Shown here in pieces: positions 36,616 to 45,078 of a DNA stretch of 64,000 nt (position 1 is its first letter; each line of letters starts with the position of its first letter). The notes below the pieces were generated by a model. That model did no database searches, was not told where the DNA came from, and saw nothing but the letters and a program-made list of their open reading frames with translations. Both the position numbers and the translations under genes were made by a program. This DNA is from Leuconostoc pseudomesenteroides KCTC 3652 (GTDB lineage Bacteria > Bacillota > Bacilli > Lactobacillales > Lactobacillaceae). The stretch lies in the NCBI RefSeq assembly GCF_014634745.1, contig NZ_BMBP01000003.1:124001-188000 (forward strand). The letters run 5' to 3'.

Positions 36616-37971
36616 TCATTTTTCAAGTTGCTTCAAACCAATTCCTGTCACAGCCGAAAGCAATGACATAACGGGTGAAAATAGCGCAAAGAACGTGAAT
36701 GGCGCAAAAGCAAGCACTGATACACCAAGTGTTTGCGCTGCAAAAGCGCCGGCAACGCCCCACGGCACCAAATAATTCATTACAGTACCACTATCTTCAA
36801 TCGTACGACCTAACGCTAGCGCTGATAAGCCAACACGCTTAAAACTATCTTTGAATAATTGCCCCGGCAAAATGGTTGCGAGATACTGCTCACCAACTAA
36901 AAAGTTCGCCGCAATCCCTGTTAACAATGTCGCCACAATCATCGCACGTTGTGTTTTTAAATAGACAACCACTGGTGCCATGACACGCGACAAAATTCCT
37001 AAGCCACTGAGCAAACCACCAAAAGCCAAGGCAAGCATTATCATCATCACTGTTGGCATCATAGCAGACATGCCACCACGATTCATCAAAGCCATCAAAG
37101 TAGCGTTATGGCTACTTGTTTTGAAGCCATTAATCAATAAATCAGCCCAAGCCGTCAAACTATGTTGCGTTACAAAAGCGATACTTGAAATCAAAATATT
37201 GATCATCAAAGCCGGAATCGCCGGTATTTTTCGCCAGGCTGTGATGACTAACAAGCCAAGCGGTACAATAGCCCACCAAGTAGGCGCTAGTAGTGGTAAT
37301 AAACGGCTAATTTTAGCGGTCGCATCCCCACTTGTTTGATGCCCAAATCCCAATATAATAGTCATCACAAGTGACAAAATCAACGCAGGTAAGGTTGTCC
37401 ACATCAAGTTTTTAATATGTGCAAACAGATCTGTTTCAGAAATCGCGCTAGCTAGATTAGTAGAATCTGATAGGGGCGAACTTTTATCACCAAAAATTGC
37501 CCCAGATAATACTGTTCCAGCAATTAAAGCGGGATCAAATCCCATCAACGTTCCCACACCCATTAGTGCAACCCCAACCGTCGATAATGTCGTAAAAGCA
37601 CTACCAATCAAGGTACCAACAATTGCTGTTGATAATAAAGCTGTGGGCAAAAATAGTTGTGGACTGAGTAATTTAAAGCCAACCCAAATCATCGTTGGAA
37701 TCACACCAGTTGCTAACCACAGTGCAATTAACGAGCCGATCAATAAGAACAAAAATAACGGTGCAATACCAGATGACACACCGCTTAACAATGCTTTTTG
37801 ACTGGCTTGCCAGCTCACGCCAAAACACCGTGCAACAACAATAATGAGCCCAATTACCAACATTAACGGCGCAATCGGAGATAATCCGAATCCAATCACA
37901 CCCACTGCTAAAATTGCGACCGCCACAAGCAGCAGCGTCACAGAAATTTTAGTCTTCAATTTTGTAACCAT
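36616..37971 (-). CDS. NhaC-family transporter, predicted tyrosine uptake
   Basis: 451 aa, ten to twelve TM segments. The segments GAIFGDKSSPLSDSTNLAS, GSAFTTLSTVGVALMG and LVPWGVAGAFAAQTLGV mark the NhaC Na+/H+ antiporter superfamily. Its 5' leader is a T-box with a UAC (Tyr) specifier, so expression rises when tRNA(Tyr) is uncharged. Comparative studies of T-boxes assigned such NhaC-like proteins to amino acid uptake. I therefore predict sodium- or proton-coupled tyrosine import rather than antiport. GGAG precedes the ATG. Monocistronic. Confidence 0.88.
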   Translation of the reverse strand: MVTKLKTKISVTLLLVAVAILAVGVIGFGLSPIAPLMLVIGLIIVVARCFGVSWQASQKALLSGVSSGIAPLFLFLLIGSLIALWLATGVIPTMIWVGFKLLSPQLFLPTALLSTAIVGTLIGSAFTTLSTVGVALMGVGTLMGFDPALIAGTVLSGAIFGDKSSPLSDSTNLASAISETDLFAHIKNLMWTTLPALILSLVMTIILGFGHQTSGDATAKISRLLPLLAPTWWAIVPLGLLVITAWRKIPAIPALMINILISSIAFVTQHSLTAWADLLINGFKTSSHNATLMALMNRGGMSAMMPTVMMIMLALAFGGLLSGLGILSRVMAPVVVYLKTQRAMIVATLLTGIAANFLVGEQYLATILPGQLFKDSFKRVGLSALALGRTIEDSGTVMNYLVPWGVAGAFAAQTLGVSVLAFAPFTFFALFSPVMSLLSAVTGIGLKQLEK

Positions 37972-37997
37972 AGTATTCTCTCCATTTTATGTCAAAT

Positions 37998-38266
37998 AAA
38001 AAACGTCCCTGCCGTCACAATGACAAAGGGACGAATTGACATTTCATTAAGAATCCGTGGTACCACCCAGCTTATGCGTCATAAAACGCATCACTTTGGC
38101 ATTTGTTAACATGGTGCTGCCACGCTTAAATGGATAGCTGTACTTCAGATTATGACACCTGTGCAGTTTTCACCAACCACTGCTTCTCTTCACGCCGAGT
38201 GTCGTCTTACTTATTTGTGCTAATTTCAAGTAAATCTAGTGTAACTGATTCAATTACTTTTTTCAA
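37998..38266 (-). promoter_or_regulatory. Tyrosine T-box leader with promoter and terminator
   Basis: Minus strand promoter TTGAAA (38261-38266), 17 bp, TACACT (38238-38243). Stem I base TTAGC pairs with GCTA; the specifier loop reads GAAG-TAC-A with the codon at 38140-38142, the same frame context as the methionine T-box in this window. T-box core GGGTGGTACCACG at 38056-38068; terminator CGTCCCT...AGGGACG-TTTTTT at 38004-38033. Confidence 0.92.
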
Positions 38267-38282
38267 GTGGTACTTTTAAAGT

Positions 38283-39425
38283 TCAAAGCTGTGCCAAACC
38301 TTGTTGAAAATCCGCAATTAGATCTTGGCTGTCTTCGATACCAACTGAAATGCGGATCAGTTCATCAGTGATGCCGTGTTCATGACGTATGTCAGCCGGA
38401 ATAGACGCATGTGTCATCACCGCAGGCACTTCTACCAAGCTTTCTACACCGCCAAGACTTTCAGCCAATGTAAAAATTTTGAGACTTTCCACAAATTTTT
38501 TGACATCTAATCCTGCCTGTAATTCGACTGAAATCATCCCACCAAAACCACCATGCATTTGTTTTTGCGCAATCGCATATTGCGCCGATGACGCGTCACC
38601 CGGATAATAGATTTTGGCCACTTGAGATTGCGTCTGCAACCAGTTGAACAAAGCTTGCGCATTATCATTGTGTGCTCGCATACGCAGGGCAAATGTTTTG
38701 AGACTACGCAAGACTAAATAACTATCTGACGCACCCAAAGTTGCCCCAATTGACATTTGTAAATGTTTGATTTCAGCTGAATGTCGATCGTCATTTGTCA
38801 CTACAAAGCCACTCAAGACGTCCGAATGACCACCGATATATTTGGTCCCAGAATGCACGACAAAGTCTGCACCAAGGTCAAGGGGTACTTGATTATAGGG
38901 CGTCGCAAATGTGTTATCGACTGCCAAAGTGGCCTGATGATTATGAGCAATTAATGACAACGCTTGGATATCGGCTAACTTCAACAAAGGATTCGTGGGT
39001 GTTTCCAAAAAAATCATCTTCGTATTCGCTGTAAACGCGCTAGTGACTGCTGGTAAATCAGCCATGTCAACCTGATCATACGTAATACCTAAGCGCGCTA
39101 ATATCGAATTAACTAACCGAAAAGTACCACCATAGACATCATCAGCCAATAAGATATGATCGCCTGCTGACAAGGTGCTCATTACTGCATGAATCGCACT
39201 CATACCAGATGAAAAAGCAAAACCAGCAGTGCCATGTTCCAAACTAGCAATTAATTCTTCCAAAGAGGCGCGCGTTGGGTTTTCTGACCGTGTGTATTCC
39301 CACTTCGCGCCACCTCCTAATTCTGTCTGCTTGAACGTTGTCGTTTGATAAATAGGCATATTAACAGCACCTGTTTGTGGATCAACTTGATGCCCGCCAT
39401 GAATTACCTGCGTTCTAATATTCAT
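38283..39425 (-). CDS. PLP-dependent transsulfuration enzyme (cystathionine beta/gamma-lyase or gamma-synthase type)
   Basis: 380 aa, Cys/Met metabolism PLP family. Signature segments: MPIYQTTTFKQ, EYTRSENPTRASLE, AFSSGMSAIHAV (PLP phosphate), DNTFATPYNQVPLDLGAD, and HSGTKYIGGHSDVLSG where the lysine of SGTKY carries PLP. It may cleave or form cystathionine or act as a methionine-related lyase; sequence alone does not separate these. AAGGAG precedes the ATG. Downstream lies the Tyr T-box of the next gene; upstream is an MFS gene with its own terminator, so it is probably transcribed alone. Confidence 0.92.
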   Translation of the reverse strand: MNIRTQVIHGGHQVDPQTGAVNMPIYQTTTFKQTELGGGAKWEYTRSENPTRASLEELIASLEHGTAGFAFSSGMSAIHAVMSTLSAGDHILLADDVYGGTFRLVNSILARLGITYDQVDMADLPAVTSAFTANTKMIFLETPTNPLLKLADIQALSLIAHNHQATLAVDNTFATPYNQVPLDLGADFVVHSGTKYIGGHSDVLSGFVVTNDDRHSAEIKHLQMSIGATLGASDSYLVLRSLKTFALRMRAHNDNAQALFNWLQTQSQVAKIYYPGDASSAQYAIAQKQMHGGFGGMISVELQAGLDVKKFVESLKIFTLAESLGGVESLVEVPAVMTHASIPADIRHEHGITDELIRISVGIEDSQDLIADFQQGLAQL

Positions 39426-39503
39426 ATTTTTGCTCCTTATTACAATGAATTATCAGTTATTATTGTACCTTGTTCTACCAATTATATGCCAACGTACGCT
39501 TAT

Positions 39504-39537
39504 CAAAAAAAGCAGATTGCATTGCTACAATCTGCCT
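39504..39537 (-). terminator. Rho-independent terminator of the MFS gene
   Basis: Minus strand GCAGATTG, loop TAGCAATG, CAATCTGC, then seven T, immediately after the MFS stop. Confidence 0.85.
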
Positions 39538-39538
39538 T

Positions 39539-40753
39539 TTAAGATGTTTTAACATGTTTGCTCTTGAAAATAGTCCAAGCTAGACTTGCTGTGATGAGCA
39601 ACATCATCACAAACACAGACAAAAACATCATATTCATCAAACCACGATCCATCATAATACCGGAATAAATAGGACCAATCACACGACCTGAGCTAATCAT
39701 CATTGAGACAAAGCCTTGTGCCTGCCCAGCAACTTCTTTTGGTGTAATCTTAGCAACCCATGCCGGAACTTGCGGACTTTGTAGCATTTCACCAATCGTC
39801 AACAGTTCAAACACTAGCACAATCTGCCAAAACTCTTTGACAAACATCAAAAAGAAAAAGCTCGAAGCAAAAATCAGACTACCAAGAATAACCGAAATTT
39901 GGTAAGGATGCTTATTAGCCCAACCGGACACCACTTTTTGCAACAAAATAATCGTAATGCCGTTAATCATCCATAAGTCTGCATAATTCCGTGTTGGCAT
40001 ACCCAATGCTTTCATGTGTGGTGCCATCACCGTTTCCCACAACATATAGGAAAGATAAGTAATAAATAATAAGGCACCAATCCCCACTAATAAGGGCGTC
40101 AAACGAAAAGTCGGGCGTACTTGGTTCGTCTCTACGGTAGCAGTTGCCGAATCCACAATCACTGTTTCCCCGCGCACATGAGTAATCGGTACGTTGAACT
40201 TAGTCGCAATAATCAACATTAGGAAAAAATATAACACAGATGAGATAATCATCAACAGACTAAAACCATAATCAAACAGATAGCCCACAGCCAATGTTCC
40301 CAAAACCACACCAATATTGAGCACGATATACATATTATTGAAAACAATCCGTGTTTTTTCACCCGGAACAGTGGTAGCAAAGGAATTAACTAGCGTTTGC
40401 TCAACACCCATGCCAAAATTAGCCAACCAAATTAAGCCCGCAAACGCTGGCCAATCATGCCACACAATCAAACTAGATACCGCAATTAAAATGATGAAGC
40501 TAGTTATCAACAAAGCTTCATAAGGTCGCCAGTGATCAAATAATTTACCACCGACAAACGAGCCAATCATGCTGATAATTGAGCCAATCATCAAAACAAT
40601 GCCTGCGGTCGTAAATGTCTGGTGCAATGCGCCGGTCATATACAGCGTTGTCACTGGCCAAATCATTGAGTTGCCAGTATTTGATAGTAATGTTCCAAAA
40701 AGCAGCCACTTCTCATTAAGTGGCCGCGGTCTATCAGTTAAGTCAATTTGCAT
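39539..40753 (-). CDS. MFS transporter, multidrug-efflux-like
   Basis: 404 aa with twelve predicted TM segments. A GGKLFDHWRPYEALLI segment lies at the loop 2-3 position, a variant of the MFS signature. The N-terminus is cytoplasmic and polar (QIDLTDRPRPLNEKW). It resembles the DHA1 efflux group, especially YfmO/MdtH-like proteins. Substrate unknown. CGGAG precedes the ATG. A convergent gene is absent and a clear terminator follows. Confidence 0.88.
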   Translation of the reverse strand: MQIDLTDRPRPLNEKWLLFGTLLSNTGNSMIWPVTTLYMTGALHQTFTTAGIVLMIGSIISMIGSFVGGKLFDHWRPYEALLITSFIILIAVSSLIVWHDWPAFAGLIWLANFGMGVEQTLVNSFATTVPGEKTRIVFNNMYIVLNIGVVLGTLAVGYLFDYGFSLLMIISSVLYFFLMLIIATKFNVPITHVRGETVIVDSATATVETNQVRPTFRLTPLLVGIGALLFITYLSYMLWETVMAPHMKALGMPTRNYADLWMINGITIILLQKVVSGWANKHPYQISVILGSLIFASSFFFLMFVKEFWQIVLVFELLTIGEMLQSPQVPAWVAKITPKEVAGQAQGFVSMMISSGRVIGPIYSGIMMDRGLMNMMFLSVFVMMLLITASLAWTIFKSKHVKTS

Positions 40754-40846
40754 AAATTCTCCGAATATTGAGTGCTTTTACAATATCCAATTGTACCATG
40801 AAAAGTTGCTATCAGTACACGCAGTACCTACTGGTTAGACAATTTA

Positions 40847-40993
40847 TTAGCGCCGTGAGTCGCGCCCGTTAGCCATCAGTTTAATAACCACATAAATCAT
40901 GCCAGCGACAATTAAGCCGGCAAATGCCCAACCAATACCCACAGTAAATGTCACAATCAAATAGGCAGCTAATCCTATCCAAAACCATTTCAT
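40847..40993 (-). CDS. 48-aa small membrane protein
   Basis: ATG at 40993 behind GAGGAG. The product begins MKWFWIGLAAYLIVTFTVG, is hydrophobic to residue about 40 (IGWAFAGLIVAGMIYVVIKL) and ends in the basic tail MANGRDSRR. It probably spans the membrane once or twice. The ribosome site and clean stop make it a credible gene. I do not know its function. Confidence 0.65.
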   Translation of the reverse strand: MKWFWIGLAAYLIVTFTVGIGWAFAGLIVAGMIYVVIKLMANGRDSRR

Positions 40994-41106
40994 TTGTTGT
41001 ACTCCTCATTTGCTTTTTTATTATTGTGTAACGAACAGGTGATAAGGTCAAGTGCAAAATTTCACGACAGATATCCAATTTTAGATGATAAACGTTTAAA
41101 AAACGC

Positions 41107-41144
41107 TGAAAACGGTTACTTTTTCCGCTATTTTGCGCTATAAT
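41107..41144 (+). promoter_or_regulatory. zwf promoter with overlapping cre site
   Basis: TTACTT (41116-41121), 17 bp, TATAAT (41139-41144). TGAAAACGGTTACT (41107-41120) matches the CcpA site TGWAARCGYTWNCW with one mismatch and covers the -35. A weaker cre-like palindrome (TAAACGTTTA) lies just upstream at about 41089-41098. CcpA control of zwf is inferred. Confidence 0.75.
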
Positions 41145-41179
41145 GAAAAGTGAATTTAACTAAAAATAAGGGGTACATC

Positions 41180-42640
41180 ATGGTTTCAGAAATCAAGACG
41201 TTAGTAACTTTCTTTGGTGGCACTGGTGACTTGGCCAAGCGTAAGCTTTACCCATCAGTTTTCAATCTTTATAAAAAAGGCTACTTGCAAAAGCATTTTG
41301 CCATTGTTGGAACGGCCCGTCAAGCCCTCAATGATGACGAATTCAAACAATTGGTTCGTGATTCAATTAAAGATTTCACTGACGATCAAGCACAAGCTGA
41401 GGCGTTCATCGAACATTTCTCATACCGTGCACACGACGTAACAGATGCTGCTTCATACGCTGTTTTAAAAGAGGCGATTGAAGAAGCTGCCGACAAATTT
41501 GATATCGATGGCAACCGCATTTTCTATATGTCAGTTGCGCCACGTTTCTTTGGTACAATTGCCAAATATCTTAAGTCAGAAGGCCTACTAGCTGACACTG
41601 GTTACAACCGTTTGATGATTGAAAAGCCTTTCGGTACATCATATGACACAGCTGCCGAACTCCAAAATGACTTGGAAAACGCATTTGATGATAACCAACT
41701 ATTCCGTATTGACCACTACCTTGGTAAGGAAATGGTTCAAAACATTGCTGCCCTTCGCTTTGGTAACCCAATTTTCGATGCTGCTTGGAACAAGGATTAC
41801 ATCAAGAACGTTCAAGTAACATTGTCAGAAGTCTTGGGTGTCGAAGAACGTGCCGGCTACTATGACACAGCCGGTGCATTGCTTGACATGATTCAAAACC
41901 ACACCATGCAAATTGTTGGTTGGTTAGCCATGGAAAAACCAGAATCATTCACTGACAAAGACATTCGTGCCGCTAAAAACGCAGCCTTTAATGCTTTGAA
42001 GATCTATGATGAAGCAGAAGTTAACAAATACTTTGTTCGTGCACAATATGGTGCCGGTGATTCAGCTGACTTCAAGCCATACCTTGAAGAATTAGACGTA
42101 CCTGCTGATTCTAAAAACAATACCTTCATCGCCGGCGAATTGCAATTTGATTTGCCACGTTGGGAGGGTGTCCCATTCTATGTCCGTTCAGGTAAGCGCT
42201 TAGCTGCTAAACAGACACGGGTTGATATCGTCTTTAAGGCTGGCACGTTTAACTTTGGTTCAGAACAAGAAGCACAAGAAGCTGTCTTGTCAATTATCAT
42301 TGATCCAAAGGGTGCTATCGAATTGAAGTTGAACGCCAAGTCAGTTGAAGATGCTTTCAACACACGTACAATTGACTTAGGTTGGACTGTATCTGACGAA
42401 GATAAGAAGAACACGCCAGAACCATACGAACGTATGATTCACGACACTATGAATGGTGATGGCTCTAACTTCGCTGACTGGAATGGCGTTTCAATCGCTT
42501 GGAAGTTCGTTGATGCTATTTCAGCCGTTTATACCGCAGATAAAGCACCACTTGAAACTTACAAGTCGGGCTCAATGGGTCCTGAAGCATCCGATAAATT
42601 ATTGGCTGCCAATGGTGATGCTTGGGTGTTTAAAGGTTAA
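41180..42640 (+). CDS. zwf: Glucose-6-phosphate dehydrogenase
   Basis: 486 aa with the initiator Met, matching the 485-residue L. mesenteroides enzyme that I recognise from its crystal-structure literature. The ATG at 41180 has AAGGGG upstream; an ATG at 41150 in frame would include the Shine-Dalgarno and is rejected. The Rossmann motif is FFGGTGDLAKRK, and the active-site segment is RIDHYLGKE with its Asp-His pair. The L. mesenteroides enzyme uses both NAD and NADP. It begins the 6-phosphogluconate/phosphoketolase route that ends at the xpk product in this window. Strong codon bias fits high expression. Confidence 0.99.
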   Translation: MVSEIKTLVTFFGGTGDLAKRKLYPSVFNLYKKGYLQKHFAIVGTARQALNDDEFKQLVRDSIKDFTDDQAQAEAFIEHFSYRAHDVTDAASYAVLKEAIEEAADKFDIDGNRIFYMSVAPRFFGTIAKYLKSEGLLADTGYNRLMIEKPFGTSYDTAAELQNDLENAFDDNQLFRIDHYLGKEMVQNIAALRFGNPIFDAAWNKDYIKNVQVTLSEVLGVEERAGYYDTAGALLDMIQNHTMQIVGWLAMEKPESFTDKDIRAAKNAAFNALKIYDEAEVNKYFVRAQYGAGDSADFKPYLEELDVPADSKNNTFIAGELQFDLPRWEGVPFYVRSGKRLAAKQTRVDIVFKAGTFNFGSEQEAQEAVLSIIIDPKGAIELKLNAKSVEDAFNTRTIDLGWTVSDEDKKNTPEPYERMIHDTMNGDGSNFADWNGVSIAWKFVDAISAVYTADKAPLETYKSGSMGPEASDKLLAANGDAWVFKG

Positions 42641-42649
42641 TTAAAGCCC

Positions 42650-42681
42650 CAAAAAAACGATCGATTGTGATCGTTTTTTTA
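42650..42681. terminator. Bidirectional terminator between zwf and dacA
   Basis: ACGATC, loop GATTGT, GATCGT, with A-run before and T-run after; lies between two convergent stops. Confidence 0.85.
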
Positions 42682-42690
42682 TTGCCCAAT

Positions 42691-43620
42691 TTACACAGTT
42701 TCATCAAGAATCCGTTTTGTTTCACGAAAAACAGCCGCTAAGTTTTTGTACTGATCCGCATGCAGCACAACAGTAACAAAGTGATGCTTTTTGTACGTAA
42801 AGAACCCAACAAATGACACACCAGATTTAACAGAAACACCTAATTTACCACCCGTGACCTGATATTTTGTCTGACTAAAATAGTTATTCATTAGTGAAAA
42901 ATTTGACGCTTGAGTTGTGCCATTGAAAGTACTCGTTGTTTGACTCAATATTGCTATTATTTTTGGCTGATGCTTCAAAATTTGCTCGCTCATTTTGGCA
43001 ACATCAATTGCAGACATCATGTTTTCAGCATTATTTGGTGCGTTGACTTTGTCATCTTCCATTTCATCATTACGTATGCCCGCAGCGTTATACCATTTTG
43101 CTGTTTTAATATCCCATTGCTTGACGGTTGCTGTCATTAACTTTGCAAAACGTGCCTGTGAACCGCTTATTTCATCTCCTAAGGCAATCGCGGCATCATT
43201 AGCAGATAATTGCAAGGCTGCATTGAGTAAATCACCAGTCCGATAAGTGGTTCCAGCGTCCAACGGAACAGCTTCTAATTCAGGTTCTTCACCAATTTTA
43301 ACTGTATTAGCAGATGGTTCAATCATGTCTGTCATTGCTAATTTCTCCAACGTTAAATACCCAGTCATTAACTTGCTAATCGAGGCAATTGCTAATGGTC
43401 GCGTACCGTTTTTAGTCCCTACTAATTGGCCAGTATCACGATTTAAGACAACTGCTGCTGAAGCTGTTGTTGTCAATTTTTTGACCTTCAGTTGTTTCAT
43501 TTTTTTAATTTGTAATGTTCTTTTGGGTTCATCATGATGTGTTTGATTGACCACATTAGTGATCCAAAAAACACCCATTATGCCCACCATGGCCACGATT
43601 ATTAAGCCTACTTTTTTCAT
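42691..43620 (-). CDS. D-alanyl-D-alanine carboxypeptidase (PBP5-type)
   Basis: 309 aa from the ATG 43620. N-terminal signal-anchor at about 2-22 (MKKVGLIIVAMVGIMGVF). Active-site motifs of low-molecular-weight PBPs are present: SISK (nucleophile Ser), SAN, and KSG in GVSVKSGVSFVG in place of KTG. It trims the terminal D-Ala from pentapeptide in peptidoglycan outside the membrane. No C-terminal amphipathic anchor helix is seen, so the N-terminal segment probably holds it in the membrane. A TACAAT box ends seven bases before the ATG and there is no Shine-Dalgarno, so a leaderless mRNA is possible. Confidence 0.92.
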   Translation of the reverse strand: MKKVGLIIVAMVGIMGVFWITNVVNQTHHDEPKRTLQIKKMKQLKVKKLTTTASAAVVLNRDTGQLVGTKNGTRPLAIASISKLMTGYLTLEKLAMTDMIEPSANTVKIGEEPELEAVPLDAGTTYRTGDLLNAALQLSANDAAIALGDEISGSQARFAKLMTATVKQWDIKTAKWYNAAGIRNDEMEDDKVNAPNNAENMMSAIDVAKMSEQILKHQPKIIAILSQTTSTFNGTTQASNFSLMNNYFSQTKYQVTGGKLGVSVKSGVSFVGFFTYKKHHFVTVVLHADQYKNLAAVFRETKRILDETV

Positions 43621-43648
43621 AAGTCTAATTGTACTCAAAAACTGATGA

Positions 43649-43701
43649 TTGACAATCTTTAGTCGGACAAGATATACTTAACTAGTTAATTAACCGGTTA
43701 A
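43649..43701 (+). promoter_or_regulatory. adcR-adcA promoter with two tandem AdcR boxes
   Basis: TTGACA (43649-43654), 18 bp, TATACT (43673-43678). TTAACTAGTTAA (43678-43689) and TTAACCGGTTAA (43690-43701) both match the AdcR/ZitR box TTAACYRGTTAA perfectly, adjoin each other, and cover the transcription start. Zinc-bound AdcR should block initiation. Confidence 0.92.
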
Positions 43702-43715
43702 GTATTGGAGAATAT

Positions 43716-44153
43716 ATGTCTGAAACAAATGAAATCATGACGGCACTTAATCATTTCGTACAAGAATATGCTAGTCACTCAGAAGTCATTACAAGTACAG
43801 CGGGGCAAAATATCAACGCGACACAAGCTCATTTGCTCATGTTATTACGCACTCAGTCACTGACTAACACACAACTTGCCACAGCGGTTGAATTATCACG
43901 TCCGGCCATCACAAAAGCCATCAAAAATCTCATCGCTCATCACTATGTCATTGCGACAATCAATGAAACAGATAAGCGTAGCACTTTTTATTCATTAACA
44001 CCGAGTGGTGAACAATTAGCATTGCGCCATGAGTCTGCCCATCAATCCATGTTAGATCACCTCAATACAATTATGACCAATTTCACCCCTAAGCAACAAA
44101 AGACCATTACGAAATTTTTGAAACAACTTAACCAGATTGGAGACAACCAATGA
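43716..44153 (+). CDS. adcR: AdcR/ZitR zinc-responsive MarR-family repressor
   Basis: 145 aa. MarR winged helix (about 35-105) with ATAVELSRPAITKAIKNLIAHHYV and the wing NETDKRSTFYSLTPSG. The zinc ligands of AdcR-type proteins include an early glutamate and His residues near position 42 and about 108-112; ATQAHLLMLL and RHESAHQSMLDHL supply suitable residues. It starts behind GGAG and overlaps adcA by ATGA. The two operator boxes in its own promoter support the name. Confidence 0.93.
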   Translation: MSETNEIMTALNHFVQEYASHSEVITSTAGQNINATQAHLLMLLRTQSLTNTQLATAVELSRPAITKAIKNLIAHHYVIATINETDKRSTFYSLTPSGEQLALRHESAHQSMLDHLNTIMTNFTPKQQKTITKFLKQLNQIGDNQ

Positions 44154-45040
44154 AAAAAGTTATCGCCTTATTGGCTACCATCATGATTATTGTTATGGGC
44201 TTCGCCCTTATTAAAGGACAACACCCATCCTCAAAAAACAGCACGCATCATCAAATAACAATTGTCGCATCTACTGATTTCTATGCCGAATTAGCGCAAG
44301 CAGTTGTCGGATCGCATGGTAAAGCCACCGCTATTATTAAAAATCAAAACATTTCACCCGAGGATTACGAGCCAACAACAGCAGTCGCAAAACAAGTCAG
44401 TCAAGCGGATATTGCTTTGGCAAATGGACTGGGTTACGACACATGGCTTAATAAATTAGCTAAGGCTTCTGACCAAGCAAAGCTCATTCGTGTTGGTGAA
44501 ACTGTTTTAAAGCAAAAAACTGGCAGTAATCCTCATCTCTGGAATAATCCAGAAACCATGATTAAAACAGCACAGTATCTCGCAAAACAACTCGGCAAAG
44601 AAGATCCAGCCCACAAAGCTGATTTTCAAAAAAATGCCAAAAAATATATTGCCAGCTTAAAGCCAATTCAATCATTAATCACCCAAATCTCACAAGACTC
44701 TAACGGTCAATCAGTTGCGCAAACAGAACCTGTTTTTGAGTACATGCTAAAAGCACTGGGCTATCACGTCATGGATTCAGATTTTTCTGAAGCAATTGAA
44801 GCGGGTAATGATCCTTCCCCCACAACATTAGCGTCACTTAGATCAGCTATTGAGAATCACCAAATCGCTTTTATTGTTAACAACAAACAAACCTCCAGCA
44901 CGATCGTCAGTAACATCATTAGTCTAGCTAAAACACATGGCATACCAGTTGTAAACGTCACTGAAACACTCCCTAATGGCGAAAATTACGTGTCATGGCA
45001 GTTATCTGAACTGCAACATATTGCCAAAATTACGAAATAA
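44150..45040 (+). CDS. adcA: Zinc/metal ABC transporter substrate-binding protein (AdcA/ZnuA-like)
   Basis: 296 aa cluster A-I binding protein. N-terminal signal segment at about 3-22 (KVIALLATIMIIVMGFALI), without a clear lipobox. Core motifs: STDFYAELAQAVVG, DYEPTT, NPHLWNNPETM, and VNVTETLPNGENYVSW. Usual metal ligands are partly changed: the DPHxYEP motif reads SPEDYEP (His to Glu), and the third ligand region reads TEPVFEYM. NPHLW keeps its His. There is no His-rich loop. Regulation by AdcR points to zinc. The permease and ATPase genes do not follow and must lie elsewhere. Confidence 0.85.
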   Translation: MKKVIALLATIMIIVMGFALIKGQHPSSKNSTHHQITIVASTDFYAELAQAVVGSHGKATAIIKNQNISPEDYEPTTAVAKQVSQADIALANGLGYDTWLNKLAKASDQAKLIRVGETVLKQKTGSNPHLWNNPETMIKTAQYLAKQLGKEDPAHKADFQKNAKKYIASLKPIQSLITQISQDSNGQSVAQTEPVFEYMLKALGYHVMDSDFSEAIEAGNDPSPTTLASLRSAIENHQIAFIVNNKQTSSTIVSNIISLAKTHGIPVVNVTETLPNGENYVSWQLSELQHIAKITK

Positions 45041-45044
45041 AATT

Positions 45045-45078
45045 CAGCAACGTTAAAAGCAGCAGTTGCTGTTTTTTT
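45045..45078 (+). terminator. Rho-independent terminator of adcR-adcA
   Basis: CAGCAAC, 13-nt loop, GTTGCTG, then seven T. It overlaps the end of the convergent XRE-TetR gene. Confidence 0.85.

Noticed and set aside
36616-37971. Calling this gene a plain Na+/H+ antiporter
   Set aside because: The tyrosine T-box argues for amino acid transport.
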